Notes under the pieces: model-generated
Seen by the model: the letters and a program-made list of their open reading frames with translations, nothing else
Database searches by the model: none
What the model was told of the DNA's origin: nothing
Source of the DNA: JBFGWM01 sp041588495
GTDB taxonomy: Bacteria; Pseudomonadota; Gammaproteobacteria; Pseudomonadales; JBFGWM01
DNA: 12,716 nt
Direction of reading: 5' to 3'
Assembly: GCA_041588495.1 (NCBI GenBank)
Contig: JBFGWM010000059.1
Span: 1-12,716, forward strand
In this document: piece by piece, positions 7,345 through 12,716 of the stretch
Layout: each line of letters begins with the position of its first letter
Numbering within the stretch: position 1 is the stretch's first letter
Made by a program: the position numbers and the translations under genes

Positions 7345-7381
7345 GGAAGAGTGGTCGGGCGGAGATCCCGGCCCGGGGCGC

Positions 7382-7402
7382 ATCCCGGACGGCAGTCCGG
7401 AT
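7382..7402 (+). other. Stem-loop in the leader of the small membrane protein gene
   Basis: ATCCCGGAC and GTCCGGAT pair over eight bases with one bulged C around a GGCA loop. It covers the upstream in-frame ATG at 7401, which argues against that codon being the start. It could be a leader hairpin or part of a terminator for the LOG gene, though no T-run follows. Confidence 0.4.
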
Positions 7403-7457
7403 GTGTCCGGCCATCGTCAGGAGAGAGGCATACCGCGAACGAGTGGCGGAACGCGCG

Positions 7458-7628
7458 ATGATCAGACCCCAGGAAGATGCCAGTCAGCCGGGCAAGAAGA
7501 GCCTGGTTCGCGACATGTGGATCGGTGGCGGCATGCTGATGCTGGCGGTGGGCGAGACCGCGGGCATTGTGGCCCTGGCCCTGGCTTTCACCTTCGTGTC
7601 CTTCATGATCCTCGACGAGACCGTCTGA
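7458..7628 (+). CDS. Small one-helix membrane protein, function unknown
   Basis: A 56-residue product from ATG 7458: a charged N-terminus (MIRPQEDASQPGKKSLVRD), then one long hydrophobic stretch from about MWIGGGML to FVSFMIL (residues 20-51) with an internal GET, and the short tail DETV. It may be one long helix or two short ones hinged at Gly-Glu. The positive N-terminus predicts that end faces the cytoplasm. I recognise no family. In-frame alternatives are GTG 7443 and ATG 7401; AGGAGAGAGG at 7419-7428 is 14 nt before the GTG, too far for a standard site, while GCGGAA sits 7 nt before ATG 7458. It lies between the LOG gene and a convergent ALDH gene, whose stop is only 30 nt away. A candidate promoter upstream and clean GC-biased codons support a real gene. 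Confidence 0.6.
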   Translation: MIRPQEDASQPGKKSLVRDMWIGGGMLMLAVGETAGIVALALAFTFVSFMILDETV

Positions 7629-7658
7629 ACTCCTCGCGTACGCCCCGCTTCAACCTTT

Positions 7659-9152
7659 TCATTTCCCTTTCCGGTAGCGCCGCACCAGGTCCAGTGTCGG
7701 CCAGTTCCGGATCAGGGTGCCAATGATGAAACGCGCCAGGAACCCGTAGGGCGGGCGCAGCAGGGTGGTCGAGGCGAAGCGGCTCTGGTGGAAGATTGCC
7801 TTCTTCTTCGAGAACGTGTTGAAGCCGTCGAAGCCGTGGTAGGCGCCCATGCCGCTGTCACCGACGCCGCCGAAGGGCAGGTTGTTCTGCGGCAGGTGAT
7901 AGATACAGCCGTTGACGGTGACCCCGCCGGAAATGGTTTCGGTCAGGACCTGCCAGGTGCGCTCGTGGTCGCGGTCGAAATAGTACAGGGCGAGGGGCCG
8001 CGGGCGGTCGTTGATGTAATCGATGGCGCCCTCGGTGGTCTCGTAGGTCACGATGGGCAGGATCGGTCCGAACAGTTCCTCCTGCATCAGGGTGCAGTCC
8101 TCCGGGCAGTTCCACACCAGGGTCGGCGGGAACACGCGGTTCTCGGCGTTGCAGTCCTCTCCAGCGGGATTCACGGCGAGGACTTCCGCGCCTTTCTCGC
8201 GGGCCTCGTTGACCAGGGACACCAGGCGGTCGTAGTGGCGCTTGGTGGCGATTCTCGTGTAGTCGTCGGAACCGACCAGCTGCGGATAGAACTCCTCGAT
8301 GACCTTGCGCGCCTCGGCGACGAAGGTGTCCAACTGGTCGACGTGCACCATGGCGTAGTCCGGCGCCACGCAGGTCTGCCCGCTGTTGGAGAACTTGCCG
8401 TGGACGATGCGCCGTGCGCCGCTGCCGATGGGGAATTCGCGGGCCACCAGGGCGGGCGACTTGCCGCCGAGTTCGAGGGTGACCGGGGTCAGGTGCTCGC
8501 TGGCGTTGCGCATGATGATCTTGCCCACCCGCGTCGAGCCGGTGAAGATCAGGTGGTCGAAGGGCAGGGTGGAAAATGCCGAGGCAACGTCGACGTCACC
8601 GGTGATCACCGTGACGTATTCCGGGGGAAACGTCTCGCTGATCATCTTCTGCATCAGTTCGGCGGTGCGCGGCGCGAGTTCCGACGGCTTCATCATCACG
8701 TGATTGCCGGCGGACAGGGCGCCGATCATGGGTCCGAAGGTCAGCAGCAGCTGGTAATTCCACGCGCCCATCACGCCGACCACGCCCAGCGGCTGGTGAA
8801 TGATCTTGGTGCGGCTGGGCAGGAACTGCCAGTTGGGCATGACCCACTTGATCTTCATCCACTTCTTGAGATGACGCCGGGTATGGCGGATCTCGTCGAT
8901 GAGGACGAAGATTTCCAGTAACAGGGTTTCCTCCGGCGCGCGTCCGCCGAAGTCGGCCGATACCGCCTCGACATATTCGTGGCGGTACTTGTACAGCGCT
9001 TCCTGCATGGCCTTCAGGGCGACCATCCGCTCCGCATAGTCCGGTCCCGAGCGGCTCTCCCGGAAGGCGGTACGCTGCCGGTTGAGCTGCTCCATGAGCT
9101 GGTCGCGCACGGCGCTGCCGCCACCCGGATCGTCGGTTTTTCCCTCGGCCAT
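7659..9152 (-). CDS. Aldehyde dehydrogenase, coniferyl-aldehyde dehydrogenase-like
   Basis: A 497-residue NAD(P)-dependent enzyme oxidising an aldehyde to the carboxylic acid. Family landmarks are GAWNYQ (129-134, with the oxyanion Asn at 132), KPSELAP (155-161) for cofactor binding, FTGSTRVGK (203-211), the general base Glu227 in LELGGKSPA (226-234), the nucleophile Cys261 in NSGQTCVAPDY (256-266), and EELFGPILP (358-366). The NSGQTCVAPDY form and overall pattern resemble coniferyl aldehyde dehydrogenase (CalB-like) and related class-3 enzymes, which also act on long-chain or other lipophilic aldehydes. The C-terminal stretch 462-492 (PPYGFLARFIIGTLIRNW) is hydrophobic and could associate with the membrane, as in class-3 fatty aldehyde dehydrogenases. 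AAGGA precedes ATG 9152. The gene is divergent from a TonB receptor-SDR pair, and the neighbouring SDR could supply its aldehyde. The exact substrate is not determined. Confidence 0.9.
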   Translation of the reverse strand: MAEGKTDDPGGGSAVRDQLMEQLNRQRTAFRESRSGPDYAERMVALKAMQEALYKYRHEYVEAVSADFGGRAPEETLLLEIFVLIDEIRHTRRHLKKWMKIKWVMPNWQFLPSRTKIIHQPLGVVGVMGAWNYQLLLTFGPMIGALSAGNHVMMKPSELAPRTAELMQKMISETFPPEYVTVITGDVDVASAFSTLPFDHLIFTGSTRVGKIIMRNASEHLTPVTLELGGKSPALVAREFPIGSGARRIVHGKFSNSGQTCVAPDYAMVHVDQLDTFVAEARKVIEEFYPQLVGSDDYTRIATKRHYDRLVSLVNEAREKGAEVLAVNPAGEDCNAENRVFPPTLVWNCPEDCTLMQEELFGPILPIVTYETTEGAIDYINDRPRPLALYYFDRDHERTWQVLTETISGGVTVNGCIYHLPQNNLPFGGVGDSGMGAYHGFDGFNTFSKKKAIFHQSRFASTTLLRPPYGFLARFIIGTLIRNWPTLDLVRRYRKGK

Positions 9153-9184
9153 CGGTGCAGATCCTTGTTTTCGTCCCTCTGGCC

Positions 9185-9210
9185 AATATAAACCATACCC
9201 GGGAACCCGG
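9185..9210 (-). promoter_or_regulatory. Possible ALDH promoter with overlapping palindrome
   Basis: On the minus strand TATATT (9190-9185) is a good -10 candidate and would give a leader of roughly 25 nt. No clear -35 is seen; its place is partly taken by a perfect CCGGG-AA-CCCGG palindrome at 9199-9210. A poor -35 beside a palindrome is typical of a regulated promoter, but the regulator is unknown. Confidence 0.35.
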
Positions 9211-9263
9211 CACGGCCGATTTTTCCTTGCCTGACGGGCACCTGCATGCGAAACACGGGCTGT

Positions 9264-9291
9264 TGGACAGCACGGCGGCAGCGGCTAGATT
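9264..9291 (+). promoter_or_regulatory. Likely sigma-70 promoter of the TonB-receptor gene
   Basis: TGGACA (9264-9269) and TAGATT (9286-9291) match the consensus at 5 and 4 of 6 positions with a 16-nt spacer. Initiation near 9298 would produce a leader of about 115 nt containing the alternative hairpins at 9330-9382. Confidence 0.45.
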
Positions 9292-9329
9292 GAAACGGGT
9301 GGGGCTCCATTCAACGGCGTGGGATTGGA

Positions 9330-9382
9330 GCGTGACGCGGGCAGTGCCATGTTGTCACGCGGCGTCACGGTCCCGCACTGTC
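9330..9382 (+). promoter_or_regulatory. Structured leader with mutually exclusive stems before the TonB-receptor gene
   Basis: One left arm (GCGTGACGC, 9330-9338) can pair with either of two right arms: GCGTGAC (9330-9336) with GTCACGC (9354-9360), or GTGACGC (9332-9338) with GCGTCAC (9362-9368), each a perfect 7-bp stem. A further pair CAGTGC (9342-9347) with GCACTG (9375-9380) competes with them. GTCACG is also directly repeated at 9354 and 9364. This could be an RNA switch, an attenuator or simply tandem operator half-sites on DNA. No known riboswitch consensus was recognised. Confidence 0.4.
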
Positions 9383-9413
9383 ATTCCCGACGATCCTGGA
9401 GACCGCGTAACGC

Positions 9414-11417
9414 ATGAATAACCGGGTCACCGGAGGCGTGCTGGCCTGCCTGCTGGCCGCCGAGGTCATGGCGGCCGGCGGCCGCGCGGATCGCGGGATG
9501 CAGGACCCGATCTTCGACCTGCCGATCGCGCAACTCATGCACGTGGAGGTGGTGACTGCCGGCCGGCACGGGCAACGCCGGGCGGACGCGCCGGCCATCA
9601 TCACCGTGGTCAGCGCGGGCCAGATCCGCGATTTCGGCGCCAACAACCTGGTCGAGGTGCTGGAACGGGTGACCGGCACCTACATGACCGGGTCGTTCTT
9701 CTTTCCGCAGAACGTCTTCTCCATGCGCGGGGACCTGCTGAATCACTACGACAACCATGTCCTGCTGCTGCTCAACGGGCGACCCCTGCGGGAGAGCTAC
9801 GGCGGCGGGGTGAACTTTCCGATTTACAACACCTTTCCCCTGGACTCGATTGCCCGCCTGGAGGTCATTCGTGGTCCGGGGTCGCCGCTGTACGGCACCA
9901 ATGCCTACTCCGGCGTGATCAATATCATCACCCGGGATTCCTCCGCCGACGGCGCCCGCGTGCGGCTGACCGGCGGTGGCCTGGCGACTGCCGCGGTGGA
10001 GGCGGGGGGCAGCCAGGGCATCGGGACGACTCGCTGGCACGGCGGGCTGCGCATGTTTCGCGAGGACGGCTGGGATTTCGATCCGGCAGACAACAATGGT
10101 CTGCCCGGCGCGCTGGATTACGGGGAGACCAATGTCGGGCTGGTGCTGGGTGGCGCACTGGGCAACTGGACGCTCAACGCGTTCTACGGTCGTTCGGTGC
10201 AGGACTTCATTGGCTCGGTGGCGAGCTGGAGCGGCCAGCCGCCACCGCCTGACCGCGACATGGTCGGAACCCGGGCCCTGCTCGACATCGGGTACCAGGC
10301 GAACCTCAATGAGAACTGGTACATCAATACCAACCTGTCCCAGGGTTACATGGGATTCCGGTTCCACAATTATTACGCGTTCTCCCGGGACACACTGCTG
10401 GAGACGGTCAGCCACCTGCAGGTCAGCGAGCGCTGGCGGGTACTGCTCGGCGCCAATTTGTGGCTGCAGGACGTCGGCTCGGCGCGCCGCGCCGCCGCCG
10501 CGCCGGTTGCGGATTTTCGTTCGCGAACCTGGGAGCTGTTCTCCCAGGTGGACTGGCAGCCCGTGGATGACCTGTTTCTTTACGCCGGCTTCCAGGTCAA
10601 CAAGCCGGAAGACCTGGACCATGATTTCGTGCCGCGCTTCGGCGCAACCTGGCAGTTCGCCACGCGGTGGGGTGTGAAGCTGCTGTATGCCGAGGCGTTC
10701 CGCGCCCCCACCGGGGTCGAGACCAACGTGGACATTGTCGTGCGCGACAACCTCGGCAACGTGATCGGCGGTCTGCGCGGCAATCCGGGACTGGAGCCCG
10801 AGCGCATCGAGAACTGGGACCTGCAACTGGTCTACCAGGCCGATCGCACCCATCTCGCGGCGACGCTGTTCCGCGCCAAGCAGGAAAACCTGGTGACCCG
10901 GGAGCGTGCGCCGGACAACGTCCTCGACATCGTCAACCGCGGGGAACTGCGCACCCGCGGTGTGGAACTGGAGGGCCGGTTCCGGCTGGCGCCCGGGACT
11001 TCCCTGGATGCCTCGCTGAGTCACCAGCGCAACCGCCACAGCAGCGGGATCGACAACTTCACAAGCGTCCCCAACACGATGCTGAAACTGGGGCTCACCC
11101 ACGAAGTGACGCCCGGGGTGAGCCTGGGCCTGTTCGACGGGTTCTACACCCATGCCCACGACATCGGCAACCGCAGCCCGGGGCGCGCCGCGGTCAACCC
11201 GGATGCCGATGCGTTTCACCTGGTGACCGCCAACCTCCGCGTGCAATTGTCGCGCTGGCTGGGCTGGGCGCGCCGTCACGAGGTCGAGGCCGGCCTGTAC
11301 GCCTACAATCTTCTCGACGCGGATGTTTATCACCCCGAGTTCGTCGGGCGCCGCATCAATACGATTCCGGCCCGTGCGGAGCGATCCCTGTACCTCAACC
11401 TGACCATGGAGTTCTGA
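9414..11417 (+). CDS. TonB-dependent outer-membrane receptor
   Basis: A 667-residue receptor taking up a scarce or large ligand across the outer membrane with energy from TonB-ExbB-ExbD. A short signal peptide (about 1-20) is followed by a segment containing MHVEVVTAG (42-50), resembling the TonB box. The plug domain spans about 57-175: APAIITVVSAGQI (59-71), VFSMRGD (101-107), LLLLNGRPL (117-125) and the classic IARLEVIRGPGSPLYGTNA (146-164) then GVINIITR (167-174). The rest is a 22-strand-type barrel, with EAFRAPT and NPGLEPERIENWD as the conserved mid-barrel motif, ending in LYLNLTMEF with the terminal Phe typical of barrel proteins. GGAG lies 12 nt before ATG 9414, a long spacing. Overall layout resembles BtuB/CirA-type receptors, but the ligand cannot be called. 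It is probably co-transcribed with the SDR gene 32 nt downstream. Confidence 0.92.
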   Translation: MNNRVTGGVLACLLAAEVMAAGGRADRGMQDPIFDLPIAQLMHVEVVTAGRHGQRRADAPAIITVVSAGQIRDFGANNLVEVLERVTGTYMTGSFFFPQNVFSMRGDLLNHYDNHVLLLLNGRPLRESYGGGVNFPIYNTFPLDSIARLEVIRGPGSPLYGTNAYSGVINIITRDSSADGARVRLTGGGLATAAVEAGGSQGIGTTRWHGGLRMFREDGWDFDPADNNGLPGALDYGETNVGLVLGGALGNWTLNAFYGRSVQDFIGSVASWSGQPPPPDRDMVGTRALLDIGYQANLNENWYINTNLSQGYMGFRFHNYYAFSRDTLLETVSHLQVSERWRVLLGANLWLQDVGSARRAAAAPVADFRSRTWELFSQVDWQPVDDLFLYAGFQVNKPEDLDHDFVPRFGATWQFATRWGVKLLYAEAFRAPTGVETNVDIVVRDNLGNVIGGLRGNPGLEPERIENWDLQLVYQADRTHLAATLFRAKQENLVTRERAPDNVLDIVNRGELRTRGVELEGRFRLAPGTSLDASLSHQRNRHSSGIDNFTSVPNTMLKLGLTHEVTPGVSLGLFDGFYTHAHDIGNRSPGRAAVNPDADAFHLVTANLRVQLSRWLGWARRHEVEAGLYAYNLLDADVYHPEFVGRRINTIPARAERSLYLNLTMEF

Positions 11418-11449
11418 GGCGTCCGAATGGGTTTCTGTGGGAGAGCGGT

Positions 11450-12358
11450 ATGGGCGTGGAGGAAACCGTGACGCGGACTGACGCGGAGACGGTCCATTCC
11501 GTCGTGGATGGCAGGGCGGGGCGGGTGGCCCTGGTGACCGGCTGTTCGAGCGGGATCGGCCGCGAACTGGCGCTGCGCCTCCACGAGGGCGGCTACCGCG
11601 TGTTCGCCACGGCGCGACGACCGGAAACCCTGGAGGGCCTGACCGGGAAGGGTATCGGCACCCTGGAACTGGACGTTACCGACGGCGCCTCGGTGGACGC
11701 TGTGGTGGCCAGCGTACGCGCGGCGGCGGGGCGGATCGACCTGCTGATCAACAACGCCGGCTACGGCGCCATGGGGCCGGTGGCGGAAATGCCCCTGGCC
11801 GAGGTGGTGCGGCAGTTCGACACCAACGTCTACGGCGTGGTGCGCCTGGTGCAGGCCTGTGCGCCCCTGATGCGCGGGCAGGGCGGCGGCGTGATCGTCA
11901 ACATCGGCAGCTGCTCCGGCATCCTGCCGACGCCGTTTTCCGGGGTCTACTGCGCGAGCAAGGCGGCACTGCATGCGCTTGACGAGGTCCTGCGCATGGA
12001 ACTGGCCCCCTTCGGCATCCAGGTGATGAGCGTGCAGCCCGGCGCCATCGAGTCCTCCTTCGGCGACAATGCCGAGGCGAGCCTGGCCCGTACCCTGCCG
12101 CCGGAGTCCATGTACGCCGCCCTGCGCGAACAGATCCTGCGCCGCGCCCGCGCCTCGCAGTCCCATCCGACCTCCACCGCCCAGTTCGTCACCACCCTGA
12201 TCGCCTACCTCGATCGCGAGAGGCTGCCCCCGGTGGTGCGCATCGGGAAAGGGCACCTCGGCATGCCGCTCCTGCGCCTGTTGCTGCCAGCACGGGTCCG
12301 CGAATGGCTGCTGGGGCGGGTGTTCGGACTGCGCCGTGCCCGGGGCGCGGAAACCTGA
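11450..12358 (+). CDS. Classical short-chain dehydrogenase/reductase (SDR)
   Basis: A 302-residue NAD(P)-dependent oxidoreductase, likely interconverting an alcohol and a carbonyl. Motifs are complete: nucleotide-binding TGCSSGIG (30-37), ATARRPE (53-59) after strand 2 (Arg residues favouring NADP), LDVTD (74-78), NNAGYG (101-106), the catalytic tetrad Asn126, Ser154, Tyr167 and Lys171 (YCASK), and VQPGAI (195-200). About 24 residues precede the Rossmann fold, and a C-terminal helix rich in Leu/Arg (268-298) may contact membrane or lipid substrates. ATG 11450 is chosen because GGGAGAG lies just upstream; the frame is open further left only inside the receptor gene in another phase. The gene follows the TonB receptor at 32 nt without a terminator and ends in a strong hairpin. 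Substrate unknown; a link with the divergent ALDH is inference. Confidence 0.9.
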   Translation: MGVEETVTRTDAETVHSVVDGRAGRVALVTGCSSGIGRELALRLHEGGYRVFATARRPETLEGLTGKGIGTLELDVTDGASVDAVVASVRAAAGRIDLLINNAGYGAMGPVAEMPLAEVVRQFDTNVYGVVRLVQACAPLMRGQGGGVIVNIGSCSGILPTPFSGVYCASKAALHALDEVLRMELAPFGIQVMSVQPGAIESSFGDNAEASLARTLPPESMYAALREQILRRARASQSHPTSTAQFVTTLIAYLDRERLPPVVRIGKGHLGMPLLRLLLPARVREWLLGRVFGLRRARGAET

Positions 12359-12377
12359 ACCCGGTCCCCGGGTTCAG
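12355..12377 (+). terminator. Strong hairpin at the end of the SDR gene
   Basis: CTGAACCCGG and CCGGGTTCAG form a perfect 10-bp stem around a TCC loop; the SDR stop codon lies in the left arm. Only a short CTTTC follows, so termination may be imperfect or Rho-assisted. The symmetrical stem could also stop transcription arriving from the right. Confidence 0.6.
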
Positions 12378-12421
12378 CAGCTTTCGATGGCTTGCGCGTG
12401 ATCTCGCGGGGAGTGGCGACG

Positions 12422-12470
12422 CGTACCAACCGGACCCGGCGCGCCTGAACCGAAGGGGTTGCGCGGTACG
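12422..12470. repeat. Nested inverted repeat
   Basis: An outer pair CGTACC (12422-12427) and GGTACG (12465-12470) encloses CGCGC (12440-12444) pairing with GCGCG (12461-12465) and AACC (12448-12451) pairing with GGTT (12457-12460) around a GAAGG loop. The two outer layers share one base, so not every pair can form at once. It may be an RNA element or remnant of a mobile sequence. Confidence 0.35.
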
Positions 12471-12610
12471 TCAGGATCAGCAGGGGCAGGGTGGCGTGGT
12501 GACCCGGCAATGGCGCCGGTGGATGCCCGACGCTTCCAGGGCGTCGTTCGCAATTCCGCCGGCGCCGGTCCCACGGCGGCGTGCTGACTCCCTCGCGGGA
12601 ATTTGCACTC

Positions 12611-12656
12611 TTCCCAGGGCCGGCAAGGCCGGAATCGGCGAGCATTGCCCTGGAAA
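12611..12656. repeat. Two-level inverted repeat next to the DUF1501-like breakpoint
   Basis: AGGGC and TTCC on the left (12611-12620, one bulged C) pair with GCCCT and GGAA on the right (12647-12655), and inside lies CCGGC-AAG-GCCGG (12620-12632). It ends only a few bases from the point where the DUF1501-like reading stops making sense (about 12659), so it may belong to the sequence that interrupted the gene. Confidence 0.4.
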
Positions 12657-12716
12657 CAGCCGGACCCGTTCAGGAAGTTGAGGTTGAACGAGACCTCGAC
12701 GAAGCGTACGCCCGCC

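Larger units (their letters stand above)
7297..7457. other. Leader region between the LOG and small membrane protein genes
   Basis: This 161-nt gap holds a possible promoter (7317-7344) and a stem-loop (7382-7402), but no ORF I can support other than N-terminal extensions of the next gene. Its length suggests the small gene is transcribed separately from the LOG gene. Confidence 0.45.
9153..9413. other. Divergent intergenic region between the ALDH and TonB-receptor genes
   Basis: These 261 nt contain a likely promoter for each direction and a structured leader for the receptor gene, listed separately. The ALDH side is short and AT-rich near 9181-9193; the receptor side has a leader of about 115 nt. 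No ORF here is supported. Confidence 0.5.
12374..12715 (-). pseudogene. Probable broken DUF1501-like gene fragment (3' part degenerate)
   Basis: At the right edge, minus-strand codons 12715-12659 read AGVRFVEVSFNLNFLNGSG, with uniformly G/C-ending codons. This resembles the conserved stretch of DUF1501 (sulfatase-like) proteins that normally continues into Gly-Trp-Asp-x-His and about 150 more residues. Here it is followed by Cys-Phe-Gln and then an Arg/Pro-rich, low-information sequence to a TGA at 12374-12376, with codons such as TGT, AAT, GCT, CGA and AAA that are atypical of the window. No frame restores the expected motif. I infer truncation by deletion or insertion near 12659. The family call rests on 19 residues, so it is tentative; the upstream part of the gene lies outside the window. 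Confidence 0.4.
12378..12716. other. Region without an intact gene, dense in small inverted repeats
   Basis: No convincing CDS is seen on either strand apart from the DUF1501-like fragment at the edge. Inverted repeats include a nested structure at 12422-12470, CCGGC/GCCGG at 12504-12519, CGACGC/GCGTCG at 12528-12546, the 10-bp palindrome CCGGCGCCGG at 12559-12568, TCCC/GGGA at 12589-12600 and a two-level stem at 12611-12656. Some are expected by chance at this GC content; the larger ones are less so. Confidence 0.5.

Noticed and set aside
9330..9382. Cobalamin riboswitch before the TonB receptor
   Set aside because: The receptor looks somewhat BtuB-like, but the GCCACTG core box of the B12 element is not present; only GGCAGTGCC and GCACTG occur, and the leader is too short for the full element.
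9381..11333. 650-codon minus-strand open frame opposite the TonB receptor
   Set aside because: It has no recognisable motifs and covers a clearly coding receptor on the plus strand; high GC keeps antisense frames open.
10667..11449. N-terminal extension of the SDR into the receptor gene
   Set aside because: This is out-of-phase reading of receptor codons; the SDR fold begins about 24 residues after ATG 11450, which has its own ribosome site.
12659..12662. Group II intron boundary in the DUF1501-like gene
   Set aside because: The sequence after the break does not begin with the GTGYG consensus, and no domain V-like hairpin or intron-encoded protein is visible.
12304..12681. Plus-strand gene spanning the SDR end and the right-edge region
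   Set aside because: It overlaps the SDR C-terminus and the terminator hairpin, lacks a ribosome site and has no recognisable domain.
12378..12716. CRISPR array or integron attC site
   Set aside because: The inverted repeats differ in length and loop with no regular spacing, and no GTTRRRY/RYYYAAC core pairs, Cas genes or integrase are seen.

Overview
The window is GC-rich and codes densely with strong G/C bias at third codon positions. It encodes an inner-membrane MscS channel, periplasmic solute-binding proteins, an outer-membrane porin and a TonB-dependent receptor, so the host is a Gram-negative bacterium. A high-GC gammaproteobacterium is my best guess from the gene repertoire, but no phylogenetic marker is present to fix this. 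I see no rRNA, tRNA, transposase, integrase, CRISPR array or phage gene.

Layout. (1) 1-1828, minus strand: an MscS-family channel with a C-terminal coiled coil, then a FIST sensory-domain protein that runs off the left edge; an AT-rich palindrome lies in the FIST leader. (2) 2044-6137, plus strand: a three-gene cell-envelope cluster. It has a large solute-binding protein closely resembling the glycerol-binding GlpV family, a family-3 solute-binding protein overlapping it by 13 nt, and an outer-membrane porin with an N-terminal coiled coil. No permease or ATPase gene accompanies the two binding proteins. (3) 6244-7628, plus strand: a LOG-family Rossmann-fold protein and a 56-residue one-helix membrane protein. 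(4) 7659-9152, minus strand: an aldehyde dehydrogenase of the coniferyl-aldehyde type. (5) 9414-12358, plus strand, divergent from it: a TonB-dependent receptor with a structured leader, followed at 32 nt by a short-chain dehydrogenase, closed by a strong hairpin. (6) 12378-12716: no intact gene, many small inverted repeats, and at the right edge on the minus strand a short stretch resembling DUF1501 proteins that stops matching mid-domain.

How the genes may work together (inference). Region 2 looks like a solute-capture module spanning outer membrane and periplasm, with the inner-membrane transporter or a sensor encoded elsewhere. Regions 4 and 5 could form an uptake-and-oxidation module: receptor import of a scarce ligand, alcohol oxidation by the SDR, and aldehyde oxidation by the ALDH. 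Most genes belong to known families. The less ordinary signals are the permease-less double binding-protein cluster, the alternative hairpins before the receptor gene, and the broken right end.
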